Positions 22,095 to 32,780 of a DNA stretch of 64,000 bases are shown piece by piece. Positions within the stretch are counted from its first letter, which is position 1. Each line of letters begins with the position of its first letter. The position numbers were made by a program, and so were the translations under genes. The stretch comes from Tolypeutes matacus (lineage: Eukaryota > Chordata > Mammalia > Cingulata > Chlamyphoridae): the NCBI GenBank assembly GCA_026826555.1, contig JAKSZT010053928.1, positions 1,202,629 through 1,266,628 on the forward strand, given 5' to 3'. The notes beneath the pieces are model-generated. The model was not told the origin of the DNA, ran no database searches, and saw only the letters and a program-made list of their open reading frames with translations.

Positions 22095-23000
22095 AAATAT
22101 GAGCAAACCAAATCCAACATATTAAAAGGATTATATGCTCTGATCAAATGGGATATATCCTAGGAATACAACGGTGGTTCAACATAAGAAAATCAATCAA
22201 TGTAATACTCCATGTTAATAGAATGAAGGGGAAAAAAAGATCATCTCAATTGATGCAGAAAAAGCATTTGACAAAATCCAACATGCTTTCATGTTTAGAA
22301 AAAACAACACTGGGGAGCAGATGTGGCTCAAGTGGTTGAGCACTTGCTTCCTGCATAGCAGGTCCTGGGTTCAGTTCCTGGTACCTCCTAAAATAAATAA
22401 ATAAATAACAAGCAAACAAACAAAAAAACTAACTCAGAGGAACCGATGTGGCTCAGTTGAGCACAGGCTTCTGGAATAAGAGGTCCTGGTTTCAATCCCT
22501 GGTGGCCCCAGTACCTAAAAAAAAAAAACCACTCAGAAAAATAGGAATTGAAGGAAGCTTCCTTATCATGCTAAGGGCATTTATGAAAAACCCACAGCTA
22601 AAATCATAGTCAATGGTGAAAACTGAAAGCTTTCTCCCTGAGATCAGGAACAAAACAAGGATGCTCGTTTTCACCACCACTATTTAACATTGTACTGGAA
22701 GTTCTACGCAGAGCAATTAGGCAAGAAAAAGAAGTGAAAAGCATCCAAATTGGAAAGGAAGCAGTAAAACTATCTCTATTTGCAGATGACATGATCCTAT
22801 ATATAGAAAATTCCAAAGAATCTATAAGAAAACTAGTATAACTAATAAACAAATTCAGCATAGTTGCAAGGTCAACACGCAAAAATCCATTATGTTTCTA
22901 TATACCAGCAATGAATAATCCAAAAGGGCAATTAAGGAAATAATTCCATTTATAAGAGCACATAAAATAATAAAATACCTGGGATAAATTTGGCCAAAAA
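22095..23000 (+). pseudogene. L1 ORF2p reverse transcriptase remnant
   Basis: Translated pieces give [25 protein letters not shown] text, then the RT active-site box [12 protein letters not shown] encoded at about 22,777-22,812, the FADD form of the YxDD motif. The sequence is split by the DAS dimer at 22,312-22,528 and broken by several stops. No function possible. Confidence 0.88.
22312..22528 (+). mobile_element. DAS SINE, tandem dimer form
   Basis: Unit 1 has TGTGGCTCAAGTGGTTGAGC and GGTTCAGTTCC with an ATAAATAAATAAATAACAAGC linker. Unit 2 (about 22,438-22,517) has ATGTGGCTCAGTTGAGC and GGTTTCAATCCC with an A tail. Inserted into L1 ORF2 in the same orientation as the L1. Confidence 0.9.
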
Positions 23001-23002
23001 GG

Positions 23003-23388
23003 AGAATATCTTAGTTTCAAAGCAGCTATGACAAATACCACATGATGGGTTGACTTAAACAACAGGAATTTATAGACTTATGATTTCAGTGGCTAGAAGG
23101 CTCACTTCCTCCTGTGGTGTGTAGCATTCTGGCTGGATGGCAATCCTTGGGGTTTGTCCTCTCCTTTCTCTTCTAGGTTCCATTGACTTCCAGCTTGTAG
23201 CTCTTCCCATGGCTTTTTTCCTATAAGTCCTCCAGTAATAGGATTAAGACACATCCTGATTCAGCTGGCTACAACTTAACTAAAAATAACATCTTCAAAA
23301 GGTCCTTTTACAATAGATTTATACCCAGAGGAAAGATTAAGAATTTGTTTTTTTTTCCCTTGGGTACCTAACTCAATCTGCCACAGTA
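23003..23388 (-). mobile_element. MLT1/MaLR-like LTR inside the L1
   Basis: Read on the plus strand it begins TTAGTTTCAAAGCAGCTATGACAAATACCA and continues TTAAACAACAGGAATTTATAGACTT. This is the reverse complement of the conserved 3' end of mammalian MaLR LTRs (AATTTATTGTTGTTTAAGCC...TGGTA...GCAGC...AACTAA). L1 sequence resumes at about 23,388 with AAGACTTGTACACTGAAAAC. Ends approximate. Confidence 0.6.
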
Positions 23389-23799
23389 AAAAGACTTGTA
23401 CACTGAAAACTATAAAATATTGCTGAAAGAAATTAAAGAAGACCTAAATGAATGGAAAGACATCACATGTTCATGGATTGGAAGACATAATATTGTTAGA
23501 TGTCAATACTGCCCCAAACAAACTACAGATTCAACACAGTCCTGATAAAAATTCCAGCAGCCTTTCTGCAGAAATGGAAAAGCTGATTCTCAAATTCATA
23601 TGGATTTGCAAGAAGCCTTAAATAGTATAAACTATCTTGAAAAATAAAAACTAAATCAGAGGAGTCACACTTCCTGATTCCAAAACTTACTACAAAGCTA
23701 CAGTAATAAAAGCTGTGGTACTAGCTTAAGGATAGGCATATAGACCAATGGAATAAAATCAAGTGTCCAGAAATCAACTGACAGAAATCTCAATATTGT

Positions 23800-23884
23800 G
23801 AGGAGAGTGGATGTAGATCAAATGATTGAGCACCTGCTTCCATGTACAAGGTCCCTGGTTCAATCCCTGGTACCTCCTAAAATA
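23800..23884 (+). mobile_element. DAS SINE monomer, diverged
   Basis: GTGGATGTAGATCAAATGATTGAGCACC with B box GGTTCAATCCC and the CTCCTAAAATA ending. It sits where L1 ORF2 is interrupted. The A-box region is degraded and the tail short, so it is probably one of the older copies. Confidence 0.8.
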
Positions 23885-23904
23885 TGTAGATTTTAAATAG
23901 ATTT

Positions 23905-24300
23905 TAAAATAAAAATTGCCTCATGCAACTATGGGATTGGGCAAGTCCAAATTCTGTAGGGCAGGCCACAAGCTGGGAACTCTGATGAAGGTTTCTGATG
24001 AATTCCCAAGGAGAAGCTGGCTGGTTGAAGTTGAGATTGAAATTCTCTCTTTTGATGTTGAAATCATCACTTCTTCTTTTAAAACCTTCAACTGATTGGA
24101 TGAGACTTCTCTCACTGTTAAAGTCAATCTCCTCAGTTGATTGTAGATGTAATCATCCATAGATGCATCAACTTAATGATGATTTAAATCAATGAAATAT
24201 CCTCACAGTAACAATCAGGCCAGTGCTTGCTTGACTAAACAACTGGACAGCGTAACCTGACCAAGTTGACACATGAACTTAACCATCACAACGACCAACT
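23905..24300. repeat. Unnamed interspersed repeat inside the L1
   Basis: L1 ORF2 coding sequence is interrupted here and resumes with CCAACTGATTTTTGATAAGG at about 24,296. The insert has an end reading GTTGACACATGAACTTAACCATCACAA (minus strand: TTGTGATGGTTAAGTTCATGTGTCAAC). That resembles an abundant mammalian LTR-type repeat I cannot name with certainty. No protein similarity. Confidence 0.5.
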
Positions 24301-24832
24301 GATTTTTGATAAGGGTGGGCCAATTGATTTTCAAGAAGGGTACCAAGTCCACTCAATGAGGAAAGAATAGTCTCTTCAAAAAATTGTGCTGGGAAAGTTG
24401 GATTTCTACATGCAAAAGAATGAAAATGGACCCCTACCTGACACCATGTACAAAAATTAACTCAATATAGGTCAATTACCTATATGTAAGAGCTAAAACT
24501 ATAAAACTGAGAAGAAAACATAGGGGAATATCTTTAGGACCTTGTATTTGGCAATAGATTCTTAGATATAACACCAAAGCACAGGTAAGGTGGATTGAAT
24601 TGTGTACCACAGTTAAGACATGTTCTTGGTCGTGGTCCATATTCTGATAGGTATGGACCCATTGCAAATAAAATCTTTTCAAGATGTCACTTCAATTAAG
24701 GTATGGCCCAGCTGAATGAGATTGGGCTTTAATCTGGAATACTGGAGTTCTTTATAAGAAGAGTAAAAGTCAAACAGAGAAAAGTCATGGGGAACAGCCA
24801 GAAGTAGAACCAGAAGAGAAAGAAAAACTATG

Positions 24833-25148
24833 AACTGTGGTCTATGGTTGGTGGCAAGGCTCCAGGATGTGTAAGTTCATTGAGGGTGGTGGGCCACACT
24901 TGTGGGAGATGTTTGTGTGGGATGTGGTGGGAGGTGTGGGAGGTGGGCAACATGGGAATCCCAGTGGGTTCCGTGTAATATTTTGGGTAATCTAAGCACC
25001 TCTTAAAATATATATATAAATAACATTTTTGTAAGCAAATACACATATATGCATATATATTTATATAGCATTTTGCAAATGTTTGTATGTATTGTGAGAA
25101 TTTTGATTTTTAGCCACAATAAAAATAAATTAAAAAAACAAACAAACA
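24833..25148 (+). mobile_element. 5'-truncated LINE-1 3' UTR
   Basis: About 315 bases of L1 3' UTR ending in AATAAAAATAAATTAAAAAAACAAACAAAC. A TSD, AAAAACTATG, lies at 24,823-24,832 and 25,149-25,158. The G-rich GGTGGGAGGTGTGGGAGGTGGG core is shared in inverse orientation with 3,690-3,903. Confidence 0.8.
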
Positions 25149-25271
25149 AAAAACTATGCTGCCACGTACATTACCTTGTAACAGAAAAGCCAAGGACCAA
25201 GGATCATCAGCAGCCAATCCCAGAATGCCACAGACTTCTGGAAGAAAATATCTTCTTGTTGATGGACTTCT

Positions 25272-25865
<594 letters not shown>

Positions 25866-26902
25866 TTATTTAAGCCAACCCATTGTATGGTATTAATTCT
25901 AACAGCTAGGAAACTAAAACAACAGGTAACAAAAGAAAAAAATAGATAAATTAGATTTCATCACAATTAAAAACTTCTTGTGCATCAATGGACATTATCA
26001 AGAAAGTGAAAACATAAGCTACAGAATGGGAGAAAATATTCTCAAATCATATATCTAATAAGGGTTTAACATCCAGAATATGTAAAGCACTCCTATAATT
26101 CAACAATAAAAAGACAAACTATCCAATTAAAAAATGGTCAAAGGACTTGAATAGATATTTCTCTAAAGAATATATACAAATGGCCAATAAACACATGAAA
26201 AGATACTCAACTAAGCTATTAGGAAAATGCAAATCAACACCACAATGAAATACCATTTCATACCCACTAGGATGGCTATTATTAAAAAAAAAAAGAAAAT
26301 AGCAAGTGTTGGCCAGGATGTGGAGAAATTGGAACCCTTGTGTAATTCCTTAAAAAGTTAAATCTAGAATTGCCCTATGCCCTGGCAAGTCTACCCCTAG
26401 GTATGAACCCCAAAGAATGAAAAACAAGGACACAACAAGTATTTGTACACCAATGCTTATAGCAACATTTTTCCTAATCGCCAAAAGGTGGAAACAACCC
26501 AAATTTTAATCAGTGGATGAATGGATAAACCAAATATAGTATATACATACAAATGGAATATTATTCAGCCATAAAAAGGAATGAAATTCTGATACATGCT
26601 ATAACATGGATGAACCTTGAAAAAATGATGCTAAGTGAAATGAGCTGGCACAAAAGTTCAGACCATACTATTCCACTTATATGAAATATCTAGAGTAAGT
26701 AAATTCACAGAGACAGAAAGTAGATGAAAGGTTACCAGGAGCGAAGGGGGAATGGGGAGTTATTGCTTAATGGGTTCAGAGTTTCTGTTTGGGGTGATGA
26801 AAAAGTTTTGGAAATACCTAGTGCTGATGGCTACACAACATTGTGAAAGTAATTAATGCCACTGAATTCTACACTTGGAGATGGTTAAAAATGGTTGAAT
26901 GG

Positions 26903-27066
26903 GGGGTGGGAGGAAGGATGTGGCTCAAGCAGTTGGGTGCCCGCCTCCCACATGAGAGGTCCTGGGTTCGGTTCCCAGTGCCTCCTAAAGAAGATGAGCA
27001 GACAGACGAGGGAGCCATTGGGGTGGGGGTGGGGGTGTAGAATAAAAAAATGAAAAAAAAAAAAAG
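26903..27066 (+). mobile_element. DAS SINE, single head with spacer
   Basis: TGTGGCTCAAGCAGTTGGGTGCC with B box GGTTCGGTTCC, ending CTCCTAAAG. It then carries the GACGAGGGAGCCATTGG spacer, a GGGGTGG run and an A tail. Near-TSD GGTTGAATGG (about 26,893-26,902) and GGTTAAATGG (27,067-27,076), one mismatch. Inserted in the 3' UTR of the old L1. Confidence 0.9.
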
Positions 27067-27177
27067 GGTTAAATGGCAAATCTTATGTTTCATATATTTT
27101 ATTACAAGAAAAACTTTTTAACAAATAAATTTCATTAATATATGTTTCTTTTTTTGTATCCCATTTTTCCCTAAAGA

Positions 27178-27363
27178 GGGTGTACTGTTCTTGGAAACAC
27201 TACAATGCCAGGTCGATGTGTGGAGTGGATGGAGCAAGCCCCTTTTCCATCTCCCAGCTTCAAAAATCCATTTAATATATTGTCCTGAGAGAGGATGTAT
27301 CAAATATTAAACTCATAAGAACAGATACTATACTTGATCTTAGCCAAAAGGCCAAGAAGTGAT
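27178..27363 (-). pseudogene. RNU2-P: U2 snRNA retropseudogene, near full length
   Basis: The reverse complement runs from the U2 5' end (ATCACTTCTTGGCCTTTTGG here) through the branch-site-pairing segment to the 3' end, 186 bases against 188 in the functional RNA. Scattered substitutions are present. An A-rich tail (plus-strand TTTCTTTTTTTGTAT at 27,144-27,159) follows the 3' end. A 10-base TSD, ATTAATATAT, lies at 27,134-27,143 and 27,362-27,371. No room is left for an snRNA promoter, so it is a retropseudogene placed by L1 machinery inside the host L1's 3' UTR. Confidence 0.95.
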
Positions 27364-28135
27364 TAATATATCTTAATAAAGCATTCAATCCATCCAAGGT
27401 GAACAATCAATGGTATTTGGTATGATCACATAGTTGTGTGTTCATCAATTCAATCATTATTAGAGCATTTTCATTATTCCAATAATAATAATAAACAAAA
27501 AGACAAACAAACAAATAAAAACTCATCACCTCTCAATCTCTTTATGTTTCCCCCACCGTACATACAGGCTATAGTTTATTTGTATTTATATTTTGTAGAG
27601 ATGGAATCAAGCAATATGTAGTACCTTGTGTTTCTTTCCCTTAGTATATTTCCTTTTTTTTTTTTTACACTTAACTGGAAGATTATTAATATATTAATAT
27701 ATACTTCTGTCCATAGTTTGCTTTGGTTGGATTTTGTCTGATAGTAACATTTTGTAACATCAATGTACATTTGTTCTGTTTCAAAGAAAAACAGTATTAT
27801 ATATTCAATATTACCCATACTCATATTTCACATGAGGTTTCACCGTGCTATGCAGTCCCATGTTACATTTTTTAGCTTTCCTTCTAGTAATATACAGGAC
27901 CTTGGACTTTACCTTTCAACCACTAACATATTCATATATTAGCACTACTAGTTACAAGCACCATGATATGCTTTCACCCTTCCTATTCATTTCCAAAGAT
28001 TTACAAACAACTTTTTTTTTTTTAAACCAATTTTGTACAAATTAAACCTCAGCTTTTCATTCTTTAACCTCATTTTATTTTCTGGTGACCTATAGTCTAG
28101 TTATTAATTCCATGAGTTTACACAATATCTGTAGT

Positions 28136-28735
28136 TCATAATAGTGCAATCATACAGTATTTGTTCTTTTGTGTCTGACTTGCTTCACTCAACATAATGT
28201 CCTTCAGTTTCATCCATGTTGTCACATGCTTCATGATTTTGTTTCTTCTTACAGCTGCATAATACTCCATGGTGTGTATACACCACAATTTGTTTATCCA
28301 TTCATCAGTTGATGGACACCTCGGTTGTTTCCATCTTTTGGAGATTGTGAATAACTCCTCTATGAACATCAGTGTGCAGATGTCTGTTCGTGTCACTGCT
28401 CTAAATTCTTTTGGTTATTTACCTAGTAGTGATATTGCTGTCACATGGCAGATCTATATTAACTACCTTAGGAACTGCCAAACAGCCCTCCACAGTGGCT
28501 GTAACCATTCTACATTCCCACCAACAGTGAATAAATATTCCTATCTCTCCACATATTCTTCAACACTTGCAGTTTTCTGTCTTTTTAATAGTGGCCATTC
28601 TAATTGGTGTGAAATGATCTCTCATTGTAGCTTTGATTTGCATTTCCCTAATTGCTAGTGATGTTGAACATTTTTTCATGTGTTTTTTCACTATTTGTAT
28701 TTCTTCCTTGGACTTACGTCTATTCAGGTCTTTTG
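28136..28735 (-). pseudogene. L1 ORF2p C-terminal fragment (host L1)
   Basis: Frames on the minus strand encode the ORF2p end, with [20 protein letters not shown] and [12 protein letters not shown]. Upstream stops and shifts break the frame. This belongs to the host L1, which is more diverged than the L1 inserted at 28,746. Confidence 0.85.
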
Positions 28736-28745
28736 CCCATTTTTT

Positions 28746-29119
28746 TTCTTTTTTTTTTTGACTTTATTTTGTACATTTAATAATTGAAAATATAAACAAT
28801 TAAAAACTAAAAAGTAAACACAGAGGAATAAATATATACATTTCTCAATTAAATGTACTGGATACATATAAACTTTTTTTTACTCAAACAATATGTTACA
28901 TAATATATTTGGTTCATAGTAACACATTCATACAGTATTTGTCCTTTTGTGTCTGGCTTGCTTCGCTCAACCTAATGTCCTCCAGGTTCATCCATGTTGT
29001 CATATGCTGTACAACTTCATTTCTTCTTACAGCTGCATAATATTCCATCCTGTGACTAGACCACAGTTTGTTTATCCATTCATCTGTTGATGGACACCTG
29101 GGTTGTTTCCAACTTTTTG
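28746..29119 (-). mobile_element. Younger 5'-truncated LINE-1 inside the L1
   Basis: Begins with a T-run (A tail), the 3' UTR shared with 1,248 and 17,145, then the ORF2 end (frame 28,914-29,129). A 15-base TSD, TTTTGCCCATTTTTT, lies at 28,731-28,745 and 29,120-29,134. The TSD is host L1 ORF2 sequence, so this is a clear L1-into-L1 insertion in the same orientation. Confidence 0.93.
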
Positions 29120-29179
29120 TTTTGCCCATTTTTTAATTGAGTTGTCTTTTTATTGTTGAGTTGTAGAATCTCTTTATAT

Positions 29180-29343
29180 ATACTTACCTGGCAGGGGAGA
29201 TACCATGATCACGAAGGTGGTTTTCCCAGGGCGAGGCTTATCCATTGCACTTAGGATGTGCTGACCCTTGCGATTTCCCCAAATGCGGGAAACTCGACTG
29301 CATAATTTGTGGTAGTGCGGGACTATGTTCCCGCTCTCCCCTG
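29180..29343 (+). pseudogene. RNU1-P: U1 snRNA retropseudogene, full length
   Basis: 164 bases, the length of functional U1. The 5' end ATACTTACCTG, which pairs with 5' splice sites, and the Sm site AATTTGTGG are intact, while about nine substitutions relative to the human U1 I remember fall mostly in stem-loops II-IV. An A-rich tail AAACAAACAAACAAAAAAAA follows. The perfect 17-base TSD GAATCTCTTTATATATA (29,166-29,182 and 29,368-29,384; its last three bases overlap the U1 start) shows retroposition into L1 ORF2. There is no upstream promoter, so it is probably silent. Confidence 0.96.
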
Positions 29344-29513
29344 AAACAAACAAACAAAAAAAAGGGAGAATCTCTTTATATATATTGTATATTAAACCCT
29401 TATCGGGTATTTGATTTCCAAATATGTCTCCCATTGAATCAGTTGCCTTTTCACCTTCTTGAAGTGCAGAAGTGTTCAATTTTGAGGAGGTCCCATTTAT
29501 CTAACAAGAAAAA

Positions 29514-31274
29514 AAAATTTATAAAGGGACAGAAAGGGGAAAAGGAGGGAGGAAGATACTATCTGTATGTGCTTTAATTTTATAATCTTAAGAGCAAATT
29601 TTTAAGAATTAATTTATGTGACCTCTTGGGAATTCCACATAACCCTAAATTTGAGAAAAATGTAATGAAAATATATATTGGGAGTGTCATTGCAAGAAAG
29701 TCCAAAGGTTATTTAAATAAGCAGGAAAAGTTGTCTGTTGGTGGTTACTAAATTCCTACTCTTTATTTTTATTCATTTTTTATGTATTTTTAGTGATTTG
29801 TCATTGAATCATAAAATAAGACTAGAAAAATAGAATTTCTAAGTATTGATAACCAGCAGTTTACCAGTCTTAGAGATAACCATCGGAAAGTTTCTCTAAA
29901 CCAAATTATCTTACTGTGAGTGTTTTGCCCCTTGTTGTGTTAAGGTAGGAGGGAGAGAATGCTGGAGTGTGTGTGTATGTGTGTGTGTGTGTATACATGT
30001 TTCAGAAGAATGCTGCTCCCAAGAGCAGATTGGGCTTATCTCTTGCGAACTCCACATTCATTGATGGCCATGGTGGGAGCATTTACACCACAGAAGTCAG
30101 CAAACACACCATCCAAATCAGTTTTTCTTGGATAGCTGGTTGTTAAACATTTACCAGCACATCCCTGAAGCAGCTCTGTTTCTACTTGTATTTATAGAGA
30201 ACATCTGCGTAAAATACAACTTTTTAAGAGTTTTTTTGGCTCCAAAGAAGCTTGAAAACCATGCTTCAGTTGGATATTTTTTTCCTTTCCAACTGAAATA
30301 CATAGTGAATATTAGAATTTGAAGAACTATGAATCATTCATTTTATATTACTCTTTGTTATAAGAGAGTGCATTCAATTTTTATTATTTACTAAAACTAT
30401 AACAGTTGCATTACATACTATTAGTGTCCTAATAAATCTATATAAAATGACAGTTTATAGTACTTTAAAAGTTTTAAGATTACCAAAAGAAAGAAAAACA
30501 CTTGGTTGTGAGCCTGGAGTTTAGTAAATTTAGCCTTTACTGGATTAGTCAGTTAAGTTATTACAGAAATGGATGTGTTCCAGAAAATGTCATACCTCTA
30601 TGTTTTATGTGCCAGGAAGCAGTGTTCTTTACCTTTAAGTTCTTGTTAAACTTTTTCTCCCTTTTGGGTTATGGTATTGGAATATCATATCGATTTATTC
30701 CACATTGCTTTTGGTTCTCCAATTTCCTTTCCCCACCTGCTTGCAGTTGTGGCTCCCTAAAATCGCGCTTTGAGAATTATTAGGTCTCTGATGTTATAAA
30801 GTGTTTTGTGATCTAAGCATTAGATCTTTCTTCCTTAGATCTCCACCCCTCTCCACGCTGCTTCCTGCTCCTCTGTCAGGCTTTGGTTAAGTCAGATTTC
30901 AGGCCACAATTTCGGCTATTTTTTACTTTGATCTCTTATCCCATGAGGCAAGCTGGCTCAAGGAAGGTAAGATGCCAAGACTGGGTTTTGTCTTAAAGGG
31001 AGGAAGAAAACCAATTTGGAGTTTTAGCCTTTTAAACTGGAGAGTTCTGCATTGTAATTTTAGACATATTGTTCCTTGATTTGCTATTTATCATTGCTTC
31101 TGATTATCTTTCCCAAGTAGCAAGGGGAGGAGAGCGGCTGGGGCGATGCAGGTTGTGGTACTTTGGGTCCTTTGGTTTAACAGTATGAATATCTTTCCAA
31201 ACAGGTGTCCACAAGTGGCTGTCTAGTTTTGAACCGCACAAATTACCTGCCCCAGGCTCTCCTTAAGCACCCTT
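29514..31274. other. Stretch without a recognised gene
   Basis: A GT microsatellite lies at about 29,969-29,992. Around 30,040-30,180 is a diverged segment that may be an old DNA-transposon remnant. Open frames at 30,128-30,322 and 30,502-30,783 show no similarity that I recognise. Confidence 0.45.
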
Positions 31275-31284
31275 TAGGCTTGCT

Positions 31285-31912
31285 GCCTTTTTTTTTTTTT
31301 TAGCAAATCAATTTTATTGATACATATTAATAAAGCATAAATCTATGCAAAGTATACAATTAATGGTATTTGGCATAATCACTTATTTGTGCATTCATCA
31401 TTTCAATCATTTTTAGAGCACTTTCATTATTCCAATAATTATAATAAACAAAAAAAACAAACAAAATTCATTACCTCTCAATCTCTCTGTGCTTCCCCTG
31501 TCATACATAGCTGCTATTCTTTTTCCTTCTATCTAGTATATTTGTATTTATATTTTGTAAAAACAATTTTATATATGCAATATCACCCAAATTCGTGTTT
31601 TACATGAGATTTTACTATCTTACACAGTCCCATGTTACAGTATTTAGCTTTCTTTCTAGTAATATACATGACTTTAGACTTTCCCTTTCCACAACTGTCA
31701 TACCCATACAATAGAACTGCTGGTTACAAACACCATTTTGTGCTTTATCCATTTCTATTCACTTCCAAAGATTTACAAACTACTTTTTTTTTTTTTTACC
31801 AATTTTGCACAGATTAACCCTCAGCTTTCCATTCTCTACCCTCCTATTTTCTGGTGACCTATGTTCTAATTATTAACCCCATGAGTTTACACAATATATT
31901 TAGTTCATAACA
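31285..31912 (-). mobile_element. LINE-1 3' UTR, 5'-truncated
   Basis: After a T-run (A tail) it reads AATCAATTTTATTGATACATATTAATAAAGC (minus strand: AATAAAATTGATT end) and follows the same 3' UTR as 27,114-28,135 without any ORF2. An imperfect TSD, TAGGCTTGCT (31,275-31,284) and TAGGTTTGCT (31,913-31,922), differs by one base. Confidence 0.85.
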
Positions 31913-31922
31913 TAGGTTTGCT

Positions 31923-32780
31923 TTTTGACCTGATAGCAAATCTTACTTAAACCTCTTAACGGTGATGATTCCATTAGATACACAGATTCTGGCACTGTGC
32001 CCCAATAATAAGAATTATTTTGATAGAGGGAAATAAATCAGTCCCGGTGCCATTCAAATAAAGCTCAACTCTTAAAAACATGTAAAGAAATTCTGCCCAG
32101 AGCTCAGAATGACTTTCTCCTGTTTGTGACCCTCCCATAAAGGGATCCCAAAGCAGTGTTTCTTGGTCCCAGAGATAATACAGGTTAGGTGGAACAGCTC
32201 TTTCAGCTTCTTTACATTCTTCTCTCTGCCCAGGATCTAGACATGTATCTAAATCAAGCTCCTCGTGTCTCATTACCTCATCCCTGAGAATGAGTTCTTT
32301 TGCTGGGAGACCTTTCCACTCTCACACATACTCCCTTTGCCAGACTTGTCTGGATGTGTTTGTACTCGAGTAGCAGGCCCAGTTTGAATCCACTGCCAAG
32401 GGCCCCTCAGGTTTCTGCCCTGCCTGCCCTACAGTTTGACAAACATGCCCAGGTGCTTGAACCCCAGCAATGGACAATAGATTTCTCACTACAAATAAAA
32501 TAAGGTAACAGGAAAAGAAGCAGAGGGTAAAGAAAGGGGAGTGAAAGGAAAGAGCAACAGTATGCTACTACCTGACTCAAGTCCTCTTTCGATTTGCATT
32601 TTGATGGTTAATTTTCATACAAAAATTGCTGTATACCCACTGGTCTGCCTTTCTTATCTCTATATCTTGGACCATATCTACTTTGGTCTCTTCCTAGCTT
32701 AGATGTAGGTGCACTGAAAATGTTTAAGAAACATTTTTAACAATAAAAAAAGTCTTTTAAAATTTTACATAAAGTGACCA
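31923..32780. other. Stretch without a recognised gene
   Basis: No coding similarity and no young repeat recognised. Short frames at 31,974-32,273 (minus) and 32,300-32,503 (plus) are not supported. Confidence 0.45.

Larger units (their letters stand above)
27114..29503 (-). mobile_element. LINE-1 hosting U2, L1 and U1 insertions
   Basis: Minus-strand L1: 3' UTR (27,114-28,135, matching 31,285-31,912) followed on the same strand by the end of ORF2 (frame 28,136-28,396, and further upstream text to 29,503). A probable TSD, ACAAGAAAAA, lies at 27,104-27,113 and 29,504-29,513. Three later insertions with their own TSDs interrupt it: U2 snRNA (27,178-27,363), a younger L1 (28,746-29,119) and U1 snRNA (29,180-29,343). 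Confidence 0.9.

Noticed and set aside
29180..29343. Functional U1 gene
   Set aside because: A perfect TSD directly abuts both ends and an A-rich tail follows, so there is no promoter or 3' box, and several stem positions are changed.
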